The notes under the pieces: generated by a model
Database searches by the model: none
Told to the model about the DNA's origin: nothing
What the model saw: only the letters and a program-made list of their open reading frames with translations
Position numbers and translations under genes: made by a program
Shown here: one piece after another, positions 1 through 6,887 of the stretch
Layout of the letters: the number at the start of each line of letters is the position of its first letter
Position numbering within the stretch: position 1 is the stretch's first letter
Origin: Acidimicrobiales bacterium
Lineage (GTDB): Bacteria > Actinomycetota > Acidimicrobiia > Acidimicrobiales > RAAP-2
Assembly: GCA_017883135.1 (NCBI GenBank)
Contig: JADGOE010000033.1
Location: 1 to 33,770 of the forward strand
Length of the DNA stretch: 33,770 nt
Direction of reading: 5' to 3'

Positions 1-285
1 TCGCTTGAGCGTCTCGTTGTCCTCACGCAGTCGTCGGTTCTCCCGACGCAACTGGGTGAGCTCTGTCCGCTCCTCGGTCGTCAGACCGGGCCGGTCACCA
101 GCATCGGTCTCGGCCTGGATCACCCACGCCCGCACTGCCGTCTCACCGAGGTCGAAGTCCTTGGCCACTTGGCCGATGCTGCGATCGCCGCGCTTACAGC
201 GCTCGACGATCTCAGCCTTGAACTCCGGGGTGAACGACCGACGAGGACGGGGCTTCTTCCGTTCCATGGTCTCCATTTTGAACAT
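1..285 (-). CDS. IS3-family transposase OrfA (partial, runs off left edge)
   Basis: This is the small DNA-binding subunit of an IS3-family transposase. It would normally be joined to the DDE catalytic OrfB by programmed frameshifting. The visible 95 residues contain [16 protein letters not shown], the usual first helix of the OrfA helix-turn-helix, followed by [20 protein letters not shown] as the recognition part. A charged heptad-like stretch ([20 protein letters not shown]) matches the leucine-zipper coiled coil that follows in this family. Three in-frame ATGs (285, 276, 267) could be the start; none has a strong ribosome site, and 285 is the longest option. The stop and orfB lie outside the window. 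Family assignment is firm; the exact IS name cannot be given. Confidence 0.85.
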   Translation of the reverse strand, partial: MFKMETMERKKPRPRRSFTPEFKAEIVERCKRGDRSIGQVAKDFDLGETAVRAWVIQAETDAGDRPGLTTEERTELTQLRRENRRLREDNETLKR

Positions 286-340
286 CCTTTCCGGGGCTGT
301 GCCACTGATGGTGGATGTCCGTCAAACCGGAGGAAGCCCA
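1..340 (-). mobile_element. IS3-family insertion sequence, one end only
   Basis: Seen: an OrfA-type transposase gene runs off the left edge. To its right, intact aldehyde dehydrogenase coding sequence resumes in frame at position 340. Read on the minus strand, the element would begin with TG near 340 (TGGGCTTCCTCCGG...) and have a leader of about 55 bases before the transposase start; IS3-family elements normally begin 5'-TG. The other end, orfB and the target duplication lie outside the window, so the exact boundary is an inference from where the host gene's reading frame stops making sense. Confidence 0.7.
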
Positions 341-495
341 CCAACTGCTACCACGCCTACCCCGCCCACGCAGCCTTCGGCGGGTATAAGGGCTCGGGCA
401 TCGGACGCGAGACGCACCTGATGATGCTCGACCATTACCAGCAGACCAAGAACCTGCTGGTCAGCTACAGCGACCAGAAGCTCGGTTTCTTCTGA
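340..495 (+). pseudogene. Aldehyde dehydrogenase, C-terminal remnant cut by an IS element
   Basis: From the Thr codon at 340 to the stop at 495 the frame reads [20 protein letters not shown] and continues through [18 protein letters not shown] and a terminal LGFF. This is the classic C-terminus of NAD(P)-dependent aldehyde dehydrogenases of the acetaldehyde dehydrogenase/ExaC type (full length about 500 residues). Upstream the frame continues into transposon DNA with no resemblance to the family, so roughly 450 residues, including the catalytic Cys and Glu, are missing here. The remnant keeps its own terminator hairpin just downstream. If the 5' part exists it lies to the left of the window beyond the IS element. 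No start codon is meaningful. The fragment should be non-functional unless the element excises precisely. Confidence 0.85.
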
Positions 496-506
496 CCCTG
501 CTCAAT

Positions 507-540
507 GGCAGAGGGGCGGCCTGGGTGCCGTCCCTCTGCC
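507..540 (+). terminator. Hairpin terminator of the aldehyde dehydrogenase gene
   Basis: A 14-bp stem (GGCAGAGGGGCGGC pairing with GCCGTCCCTCTGCC, one G-T pair) encloses a 6-nt loop, 11 bases after the dehydrogenase stop. There is no T-run, as is usual for high-GC actinobacteria. Confidence 0.75.
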
Positions 541-602
541 GGTTCACCGAGGACTCCCGTGACCTCTCGGGTCGACCTCGCACCGCCGGCACACCCCACC
601 GG

Positions 603-608
603 TAGCCT
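603..608 (+). promoter_or_regulatory. -10 box TAGCCT, likely leaderless start of the helicase gene
   Basis: TAGCCT ends 8 nt before the GTG at 617. Transcription would begin at or within 1-2 nt of the start codon. No Shine-Dalgarno sequence is present between the box and the GTG, and no clear -35 element is seen. Confidence 0.45.
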
Positions 609-616
609 CGGCATCC

Positions 617-2257
617 GTGGAACCTCTCCAACCGATGGCTGCCGGACCGACGCGGCCAGCCCGGCCCGGCGGTGGCCCGTTCGAGCAGGCCAAGGCGGCC
701 CTCACCGAGTCGCAGCGCCGAGCGGTCGACTCGCCATCGGAGTCCCTGTGCATCGTGGCCGGCGCCGGCTCGGGCAAGACGCGGGTCCTCACCCTTCGGG
801 TGGCCCGCCGGATCAAGGACGGCTCGGCGGACGCGGACCACACGGTGGTCTGCACCTTCACCCGCAAGGCCGCCCACGAACTGCGCGGCCGGCTCCGCCT
901 CTACGGCGTTCCCGTCTCCACCCCGGCCTCCGGCGGTGGCGTCCCGGGCCCGGGTGTCCGGGCGGGAACCCTCCACCAGCTGGCGCTGAGCCTGCTGCGA
1001 CGTCACGCCTACGACTCGGGACAGGCGCCGCCGGTGGTCGCCGAGCACCGCTACCGGACGATCCACTCCATCGTCGGTGATCCGGCGGCCGCTTCGGCGG
1101 TCGACCTCGAGATCGGGTGGGCCAAGGCCCGTTGCCTGGGCCCCGGGACGTACGCGGACGCGGCGACCGGCGCCGGTCGGACGGCGGTGTTGCCCGTCGA
1201 TCGGATCGTGGAGGTCTTCGACGCCTACCAGCTCTCCCTCCACCGTCGCCGATCGCTCGACTTGGACGACGTACTGATCCAAGCGGCCGACCTGCTCCAC
1301 GGCGACGCCGGCTTCGCAGAGCGCATGCGGTGGCGCTACCGGCACCTTTCGGTGGACGAGTTCCAAGACGTCAACCCGGCCCAGTTCCGTTTGATCGAGA
1401 CGTTGATGGGCGGCCGGACCGACCTCTGCGCGGTCGGCGATCCCAACCAGGCCATCTACGGATGGAACGGCGCCGACCCGGCGCTGCTCGACCGACTCCC
1501 GGACCTGGTGGCAGGCATGCAGGTGGTCCGCCTCGATGACAACCACCGCTCGACCCCCCAGGTGGTGGCGGCCGCCTCGGCGGCCCTGGGGAGTGCCGCG
1601 GCAGTTCCGCCCCGTTCGGCGGCGGCCGATGGGCCGATGCCGGTGGTCACCGCCTACGACGACGGAGCGGCGGAGGCCGAAGGGGTGGCCGCCTTGCTGC
1701 TCGACCGATCGGCAGACGGCATGCTCTGGTCGGACCAGGCCGTGCTGGCCCGCACCCACGACCAGCTCTCCGTGATGCGCCAGGCGCTCACTCGGGAGGG
1801 CATCCCCTGCCGGATCGCCCCGGGCCCCGAGTCCCCGTCGGGGGAACGTGGCACTTCCGAGGTGCGGGGTCGCACGACCTCGGGCAGCAGTGGACCCGAC
1901 CGATCGGCCGACGACGCTGTCGAGCTGGCCACCTTCCATCGGGCCAAGGGGCTCGAGTGGACCTCGGTGAGCGTGGTGGGCATCGAGGACGGCTTCGTGC
2001 CCATCATCTACGCGGCATCGGCCGAGGCACGTGACGAGGAGCGCCGTCTGCTCTACGTGGCGCTCACCCGGGCGTCCCGTGACCTGCACTGCTCGTGGGC
2101 GCGCTCGCGGACGATGGGGAACGGCCGGAAGATGGAGCGACAGCCCTCGCCGTGGCTGGCCTCGGTGGCCCGGGTGTCGCGGACGGGGACGGGGCGGATC
2201 ACTCCGAGGGACGCCGGCCGCCGGATCGCGGAGATCAGAGCCGGCCTCGGTCGCTGA
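617..2257 (+). CDS. UvrD/PcrA-like superfamily 1 DNA helicase, short form
   Basis: An ATP-driven 3'-5' DNA translocase of the UvrD/Rep family (546 aa). Visible motifs in order: Q-motif LTESQRRAV (about 29-37), Walker A AGAGSGKT (48-55), motif II DEFQD (247-251), motif III GDPNQAIYGW (274-283), motif IV NHRST (309), motif V TFHRAKGLEW (439-448), motif VI LLYVALTRAS (478-487). All catalytic residues are present. The stretch between motifs IV and V is only about 130 residues; UvrD and PcrA have roughly twice that, so most of subdomain 2B appears to be missing. There is also no HRDC or long C-terminal tail as in mycobacterial UvrD2. The start is the GTG at 617, just after a TAGCCT box; an ATG at 635 is an alternative. 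It stands alone and converges with xth. A role in DNA repair or replication restart is likely but not specified by context. Confidence 0.88.
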   Translation: MEPLQPMAAGPTRPARPGGGPFEQAKAALTESQRRAVDSPSESLCIVAGAGSGKTRVLTLRVARRIKDGSADADHTVVCTFTRKAAHELRGRLRLYGVPVSTPASGGGVPGPGVRAGTLHQLALSLLRRHAYDSGQAPPVVAEHRYRTIHSIVGDPAAASAVDLEIGWAKARCLGPGTYADAATGAGRTAVLPVDRIVEVFDAYQLSLHRRRSLDLDDVLIQAADLLHGDAGFAERMRWRYRHLSVDEFQDVNPAQFRLIETLMGGRTDLCAVGDPNQAIYGWNGADPALLDRLPDLVAGMQVVRLDDNHRSTPQVVAAASAALGSAAAVPPRSAAADGPMPVVTAYDDGAAEAEGVAALLLDRSADGMLWSDQAVLARTHDQLSVMRQALTREGIPCRIAPGPESPSGERGTSEVRGRTTSGSSGPDRSADDAVELATFHRAKGLEWTSVSVVGIEDGFVPIIYAASAEARDEERRLLYVALTRASRDLHCSWARSRTMGNGRKMERQPSPWLASVARVSRTGTGRITPRDAGRRIAEIRAGLGR

Positions 2258-2310
2258 GAGAATGGCGGTCGGCGGGATGCGCTGAGCGCGCGTGGCTCCC
2301 TCCCGAGCGG

Positions 2311-3084
2311 CTACCCGACCGAGGTGTCGATGAACACCGGTGTGTGGTCCGACGGCTTCTCACCCTTGCGGGCGGACCTGTCGATCAACCCGTAGGTGGT
2401 GCGTGCGGCCAGAACCTCGGTGACCAGAATGAGATCGATGCGCATCCCCCGGTGCCGGTGGAACGACCCGCCGCGGTAGTCCCACCAGCTGAAGAGGTCT
2501 TCGTCGGGGTAGAGGCGGCGGAACACGTCCACCAGACCCCACGACTCGACGGCGGCAAGGGCGTCACGTTCGGGCCGACTGACGTGTGTCATGCCCTCGA
2601 ACTGGGACGGGTCCCACACGTCACGGTCCTCCGGCGCCACGTTGAAGTCGCCGCACACCGCAACCGGCCGGTCGGGAGAGGTGGTCTCCTCCAACAGCTC
2701 CCGCAGCCTGGCCAGCCAGGCCAGCTTGGCCGGGTAGTACTCGCTGTCGAGGGAACGACCGTTGGGGACGTAGACCGACATCACCCGAACCCCACCGCAG
2801 TCGGCCGCGATCAGCCGGGTCCCCTGGGCGTCGTCTGGCGACCCCAAGCCGGTCGAGACCTCGGCCAGCCCCACCCGACTGGCGATGGCGACTCCGTTCC
2901 ACCGACCGTCACCATGGTGCGCCGTCTCGTAGCCGAGGGCAGAGAACGCGTCATGGGGGAACGCGGCGTCGGCCTGCTTGGTCTCCTGCAAGCACAGAAC
3001 ATCGGGGTGGGCGTACCCGATCCACTCCTCGACCCTCGGGAGCCGCGCGGTGAGGGAGTTGACGTTCCAAGTGGCGATGCGCAC
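2311..3084 (-). CDS. xth: Exodeoxyribonuclease III (AP endonuclease)
   Basis: A Mg-dependent AP endonuclease and 3'-5' exonuclease of base-excision repair (257 aa, normal family length). Seen: MRIATWNVNSL at the start with Asn7, LQETK with the metal-binding Glu34, the GDFNVAP segment containing the catalytic Asp/Asn pair, and C-terminal SDHTPVF with the Asp-His pair of the endonuclease/exonuclease/phosphatase fold. The start is GTG. It is the last gene of a minus-strand run NYN-S1, fabZ-like, xth; the gap from the fabZ-like stop is only 15 nt, which argues for co-transcription. It converges with the upstream helicase, so two DNA-repair genes meet tail to tail. The assignment is firm; whether it is the cell's only Xth cannot be told. 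Confidence 0.95.
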   Translation of the reverse strand: MRIATWNVNSLTARLPRVEEWIGYAHPDVLCLQETKQADAAFPHDAFSALGYETAHHGDGRWNGVAIASRVGLAEVSTGLGSPDDAQGTRLIAADCGGVRVMSVYVPNGRSLDSEYYPAKLAWLARLRELLEETTSPDRPVAVCGDFNVAPEDRDVWDPSQFEGMTHVSRPERDALAAVESWGLVDVFRRLYPDEDLFSWWDYRGGSFHRHRGMRIDLILVTEVLAARTTYGLIDRSARKGEKPSDHTPVFIDTSVG

Positions 3085-3099
3085 GTGACCAGGCGTCCG

Positions 3100-3579
3100 T
3101 CAGCCCGGATCGACAGGGTCCGAATCGACCAGCACGAAGAGGAGCTCGGCCTCGCAGGCCAGCTCCCCGCCGACCGTCGCCCGCCCCTTGCCCTTGCCGG
3201 CCCGCGCCGACATCCGGCCAAGGGTGACCTCGAGCTCGAGCAGGTCGCCGGGCACGACCTGGCGGCGGAACCTGGCCCGCTCGATACCACCGAACAGAGG
3301 GAGCTTTCCGGCGAACTTCGGGTCGGCCAGCACCGCCACTCCCCCCAGCTGGGCCAGTGATTCGACCATCAGGACGCCGGGCAGGGTCGGACGTCCCGGA
3401 AAGTGGCCGGCGAAGAACGCCTCGTCGCCGGTCAGCCGCCAGGCTCCCGTCGCCGACTGGCCGGGCTCGACCGACCGCAGTTCGGTGATGAAGAGGAACG
3501 GGTCCCGATGGGGCAGGTAGTCGTCGGCTCGCACAGTTGCCGAGGCTACCGGGCCGATGACCGGAGGAGGGACCCGCAC
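3100..3579 (-). CDS. FabZ-like (3R)-hydroxyacyl-ACP dehydratase
   Basis: A hot-dog-fold dehydratase removing water from 3-hydroxyacyl-ACP in fatty acid elongation (159 aa, similar to FabZ). Seen: PHRDPFLFI (residues 23-31), then AGHFPGRPTLPGVLMVESLA with the catalytic His59 and Glu73, and the later PGDLLELEV strand. The start taken is a GTG at 3579; the first ~17 residues are not typical, and a later start near the DDYLPHR segment is possible. It lies 27 nt after the NYN-S1 gene and 15 nt before xth. No other fatty-acid synthesis genes are adjacent, so it could act in type II fatty acid synthesis or on a related acyl carrier substrate. Actinobacteria often lack canonical FabZ, so its presence fits Acidimicrobiia-like lineages. 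Confidence 0.85.
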   Translation of the reverse strand: MRVPPPVIGPVASATVRADDYLPHRDPFLFITELRSVEPGQSATGAWRLTGDEAFFAGHFPGRPTLPGVLMVESLAQLGGVAVLADPKFAGKLPLFGGIERARFRRQVVPGDLLELEVTLGRMSARAGKGKGRATVGGELACEAELLFVLVDSDPVDPG

Positions 3580-3606
3580 GAGGCCGGGTGCGACGACTCG
3601 GGCCTG

Positions 3607-4764
3607 CTACCCCCCGACACCCGGCACGGCAAGCTCCGCCCGCCGGCGTGCCGCGTCCAGCGAGACGAGTACGAAACGGCGGGTCTCCCCCTTGGTCAGC
3701 ACTTGCCGCGCCTTCTGGGGAGCCGGATTCGCCAGGCCTCGCAGTGGCACATGGCAGAGCATGCTTCCCACCTCGATGTGGGCACCGTGGGAGGTGAACG
3801 AGACGACCGTGCCCTCGAATGTACTCCCCACCGCGTGGTCCGCGACGAAGGTCAAGAAGGTCATCGGATCGTTGAGGGCCTCGGGGGCAGGGCCCGATCG
3901 CGCATCGCCGCCATCGCCACTTCGGGTCGAAGCGATCTTCGCCGCCCGTTTCGGCGCCGGCCCGCGATCACCGGCCGGGGAGGGCGCGCTTGCCCTTTTG
4001 GCTGCGGCCGCCTTGGTCGACTTGGTGGTCTTGGTCGCCTTGGAGGCTTTGGTGGCCTCGGTTGCCTTGGTGGCTTTGGTTGCTGCGGTTTTCTTGGCGG
4101 CTTTGGTTGTTGCGGCCGCCTTGGTCGACTTGGTGGCTTTGGTTGCTGCGGCTTTCTTGGTGGCTTTGGTTGTTGCGGCCGCCTTGGTCGCTTTGGTCGC
4201 TTTGGTGGCCTTGGTTGCTCTCGTGGCCCTGGTGGGCTTGGTCTGCTCCGCCTCCACTTCCGAGTCGTCGGCCGACTTGGCGTCCCGTTTCGACTTGGCA
4301 GTGACCGAGCGGCTCTTCGCTCCTCGTACCGGAGTCCGCGGGGTGAAGATCCATCCCACGCCGGGCACCGGCTTGCCACCGATCAACCGACCGGGTTCGA
4401 AGAGCCAGGGCCGTTCGGCATGGAACTCCTGAAAGGAGTCGTTGGACAGCACCAGGGCGCCCGACTTCTCCGCGATGCGCAGGATGAACCCGTCACCCCG
4501 ACCGACGGCACCGGCGGGAGGGGTGATCATCTCGCCATGCTCGATCGCCTGTTCGAAGGCGATCTGCTCCGAGGGGTCGATCCGGTGCCCGAAGGAGGCG
4601 TCCACCACCACCGTCACGTCCGAGGTGGTGAATCCCCGATACTCCTCGAGAAACGTCCGGATGGCCTCGTCGAGCTGGGCGAGGCTGGGGAGGGTTCGGC
4701 CCTCGGTGGCGATGTTGGAACCGTCGACCACGATTCGTCGGCGTGCTGGTAGGTCCTGTTCCAT
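3607..4764 (-). CDS. NYN/PIN-like nuclease fused through a Lys/Ala/Thr repeat to an S1-like domain
   Basis: A 385-aa protein in three parts. Residues ~8-150 read IVVDGSNIA (Asp14 and Asn17), VTVVVDASFGHR and ALVLSNDSF, the acidic signature of NYN/Zc3h12a-like PIN-fold ribonucleases. Residues ~155-300 are low complexity, mainly ATK/KAT triplets with no predicted fold, strongly basic and similar to histone H1-like tails. Residues ~315-385 (GSTFEGTVVSFTSHGAHIEVG, then CHVPLRGLA) look like an S1 OB-fold RNA-binding domain. I infer a metal-dependent RNase with RNA binding at its C-terminus and a nucleic-acid-binding linker. The start is ATG at 4764. It heads an apparent operon with the fabZ-like gene and xth. 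Substrate and pathway are unknown; domain calls are by motif only. Confidence 0.75.
   Translation of the reverse strand: MEQDLPARRRIVVDGSNIATEGRTLPSLAQLDEAIRTFLEEYRGFTTSDVTVVVDASFGHRIDPSEQIAFEQAIEHGEMITPPAGAVGRGDGFILRIAEKSGALVLSNDSFQEFHAERPWLFEPGRLIGGKPVPGVGWIFTPRTPVRGAKSRSVTAKSKRDAKSADDSEVEAEQTKPTRATRATKATKATKATKAAATTKATKKAAATKATKSTKAAATTKAAKKTAATKATKATEATKASKATKTTKSTKAAAAKRASAPSPAGDRGPAPKRAAKIASTRSGDGGDARSGPAPEALNDPMTFLTFVADHAVGSTFEGTVVSFTSHGAHIEVGSMLCHVPLRGLANPAPQKARQVLTKGETRRFVLVSLDAARRRAELAVPGVGG
4008..4235 (-). repeat. Degenerate triplet-codon repeat encoding the Lys/Ala/Thr linker
   Basis: On the plus strand the region is a run of near-identical GGT/GGC-TTG-GTC-GC units ('gccttggtcgacttggtggc' and variants), about 9-12 bp period, encoding ATK-type repeats in the NYN-S1 protein. 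The longest repeated blocks (around 4080-4195) are almost exact ~63-bp copies, which makes the length prone to change by slippage. Confidence 0.75.
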
Positions 4765-4853
4765 AGAGAACCACAGTCAACCATCTGCCCGGGCGGGCTC
4801 CGGCCATGCTCACCGGCCCGTTCATCGGCCGGCCTCGGCACACCGTGCGTATC

Positions 4854-4859
4854 TAGGAT
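4854..4859 (+). promoter_or_regulatory. -10 box TAGGAT, likely leaderless start of the M20 peptidase gene
   Basis: TAGGAT ends 6 nt before the GTG at 4866, placing +1 at or beside the start codon. No Shine-Dalgarno lies between. The 101-bp gap 4765-4865 is shared by divergent promoters for this gene and the NYN-S1 operon. Confidence 0.5.
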
Positions 4860-4865
4860 GGGCGG

Positions 4866-6212
4866 GTGACCTCAGAGACCAGCACGGCCAGTGAAGCAAC
4901 CGACCTCCTGCAGCACCTGATCCGCAACAAATGCGTCAACGACGGCACCCCGTCCTCGGGCCACGAGCAGCGCAGCGCCGAACTGCTCCAGGGCTACCTC
5001 GAAGGTTCGGGCGTGGACATGGAGACCTACGAACCGGTGTCGGGCCGGGTGTCGCTGGTGGCAAAGGTCCACGGTTCCGATCCGTCCGCGCCATCGCTCA
5101 CCCTCCTCGGCCACACCGACGTGGTGCCCGCCAACGGCGCCGACTGGCGCCACGACCCGTTCGGCGGCGAGCTCATCGACGGCATGGTGTGGGGGCGCGG
5201 TGCCATCGACATGCTCAACCTCACCGCCACCATGGCCACCTCGATGCGCCACCTCGCGCTCAGCGGCTTTCGGCCCGCGGGCGACCTCACCTACATCGCG
5301 GTGGCCGACGAAGAGGGCCTGAGCAACTTCGGGGCCAAGTGGCTATGCCAGCATGCCGCCGACGACATCGCTGCCGACTACGTGATCACCGAGTCCGGCG
5401 GGTTCCCGATGGGAGGCGCCGACGGGACCCCCCGGCTTCCGGTCATCGTCGGAGAGAAGGGCATCTACTGGTGCGTCCTGACCGTGAAGGGCACCCCGGG
5501 CCACGGATCCCAGCCCCTGCGTACCGACAACGCCTTGGTCAAGGCGGCCGAGATCGTCCGTCGGATCGACGAGTACCGGCCCCAGGCCCAGCTGCACGAG
5601 GCGTGGATCCGGTTCATCGAAGGGATCGGCTTCCCCGCCGAATTGGCCGAACCGCTGCTCGACCCCGATCGCATCGACGCCTTCTGCGACGAACTGCCCC
5701 TGGTGGGCCTGGCGCGCCAGGCCCACGCCTGCACCCACACCACCATGGCCCCCACGGTGATGCGGGCCGGTTCGAAGACCAACGTGATCCCCGACCGGGT
5801 CGAGCTCGAGATCGACATCCGCTCGCTGCCCGGGTGGGACACTGTCGACGTCCGGGCCATGCTCGAACAGGTGATCGGCGACCTGGCCGACGACGTGGAG
5901 ATCGAGTTTCGGGCCGAGGAGCCGGCATCCACCTCGCCGATCGACACACCTCTGTGGGATGCGCTCCAGCGGGTCAGTGAGATCTTCTACCCGGGAGCCC
6001 GCAACGTCCCGTTCCTCACCGTGGGGGCCACCGACGCGCGGTACTACCGCACCTTGGGCTCGGTGGCCTACGGATTCGGCCTGCACAGCCCGGCGATCAC
6101 CTTCGAAGAGTACGGGGCCATGTTCCACGGAATCGATGAGCGGGTCGACATCGAGTCGCTTCGCCTCTCGACCGAGATGTGGATCGCCCTGGCGCACGAC
6201 TTCCTGGTGTGA
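4866..6212 (+). CDS. M20 family metallopeptidase / amidohydrolase
   Basis: A di-zinc exopeptidase or N-acyl amino acid deacylase of the M20/ArgE-DapE group (448 aa, typical length). Seen: GHTDVVP with metal His83 and Asp85, the bridging Asp in GRGAIDM (~Asp115), the ADEEG pair (Glu149-Glu150; general base and metal ligand), and the dimerisation-domain hallmark GTPGHGSQP. A late GLHSPAITFEEYGAMFHGIDE carries the C-terminal metal His. It has no signal peptide, so it is cytoplasmic. The start is a GTG directly after a TAGGAT box. Neighbours give no pathway clue. Family is firm; the substrate (dipeptide, succinyl-diaminopimelate or acylated amino acid) is not decided by sequence reading. Confidence 0.9.
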   Translation: MTSETSTASEATDLLQHLIRNKCVNDGTPSSGHEQRSAELLQGYLEGSGVDMETYEPVSGRVSLVAKVHGSDPSAPSLTLLGHTDVVPANGADWRHDPFGGELIDGMVWGRGAIDMLNLTATMATSMRHLALSGFRPAGDLTYIAVADEEGLSNFGAKWLCQHAADDIAADYVITESGGFPMGGADGTPRLPVIVGEKGIYWCVLTVKGTPGHGSQPLRTDNALVKAAEIVRRIDEYRPQAQLHEAWIRFIEGIGFPAELAEPLLDPDRIDAFCDELPLVGLARQAHACTHTTMAPTVMRAGSKTNVIPDRVELEIDIRSLPGWDTVDVRAMLEQVIGDLADDVEIEFRAEEPASTSPIDTPLWDALQRVSEIFYPGARNVPFLTVGATDARYYRTLGSVAYGFGLHSPAITFEEYGAMFHGIDERVDIESLRLSTEMWIALAHDFLV

Positions 6213-6227
6213 ACAATGGGCCAGACC

Positions 6228-6607
6228 TCAAGAGCGAAGGTCTTCGGTCGGCCAGTCCGGATCCCCTTCGAGAATCTCTGGATCTCCCGTGAGCAAGACG
6301 GCTGGATGGGCAATTGCGGTGGCGACGGCGAACGCGTCCGCGTATGCCATGCGATACCGCGCTTTGATGCGTGCTGCTTCGAGAACCCGAATCTCGGACG
6401 ATAGGTCCAACGTGAGCTGGTGCCGGAGGTCTTGGATGACGTGGCGGGCTTGATCGGCGCCTGGCATTCGTTCGACGATGTAGGCGACTTCCCCGAGGTT
6501 GATCCAGCTCATTACCGGTCGAGACAGCAGAACAGCATCAACCCTGCAGCCGGCTCAGCACCTTCGAGCCAGCGCAGGACGGCCCACGAGTCGAGGCAGT
6601 CCGTCAA
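6228..6607 (-). pseudogene. VapC-type PIN toxin, interrupted by a 1-base frameshift
   Basis: Two overlapping frames together give a complete PIN-domain toxin. From a TTG at 6607 the first frame reads LTDCLDSWAVLRWLEGAEPA, with the first metal Asp and the following Glu. After the G-run at 6542-6544 the sense continues one frame over: VDAVLLSRPVMSWINLGEVA, then MAYADAFAVATAI and LLTGDPEI with the remaining conserved acidic residues, stopping at 6228. One missing G (GGG for GGGG) would restore a ~126-aa toxin. An in-frame TGA just upstream excludes earlier starts. It sits 11 nt after the antitoxin gene, the normal antitoxin-then-toxin order. Either the toxin is dead in this strain or the base is a sequencing error. 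VapC toxins cleave tRNA or rRNA; the target here is unknown. Confidence 0.75.
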
Positions 6608-6618
6608 CGTTCACGCTC

Positions 6619-6828
6619 TCAGCGGTGGTCTCCTTCGAGCGCAGTGGTGAGCCCACGCCCGGCGAGCGACCCGCGCAGGCTCGAGCGAGCCCTCACTGCG
6701 TGCACCCGCACGGCATCATCGTCCAGGGCGAAGTCGACCTCGTCGCCAGGAACGATCCCCAACTGATCGCGTAGTGCCTTCGGGATCACCACCTGGCCTT
6801 TCGGCCCTACCCGGTGAGTCATACTCAT
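6619..6828 (-). CDS. AbrB/SpoVT-type antitoxin (VapB-like)
   Basis: A 69-aa swapped-hairpin DNA-binding antitoxin. Seen: MTHRVGPKGQVVIPKALRDQ followed by LGIVPGDEVDFALDDDAV, the standard AbrB fold signature. The remaining C-terminus (RARSSLRGSLAGRGLT) matches the toxin-binding tail of this antitoxin class. The start is ATG at 6828 (a second ATG at 6822 is possible). It precedes the frameshifted vapC by 11 nt, and would repress the pair's promoter and neutralise the toxin. The promoter would lie between this gene and kgd, whose stop is 59 nt upstream. The antitoxin frame is intact, while the toxin frame is not. Confidence 0.85.
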   Translation of the reverse strand: MSMTHRVGPKGQVVIPKALRDQLGIVPGDEVDFALDDDAVRVHAVRARSSLRGSLAGRGLTTALEGDHR

Positions 6829-6887
6829 CAGTAGAACCTCGGAACCACGGGAACGGCGCCCGTTCGACCCGGCCCGGCCCGGCCGCC

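Noticed and set aside
461-2089. 542-residue minus-strand frame
   Set aside because: Shadow of the helicase gene; no motif, Arg/Gly/Val-rich.
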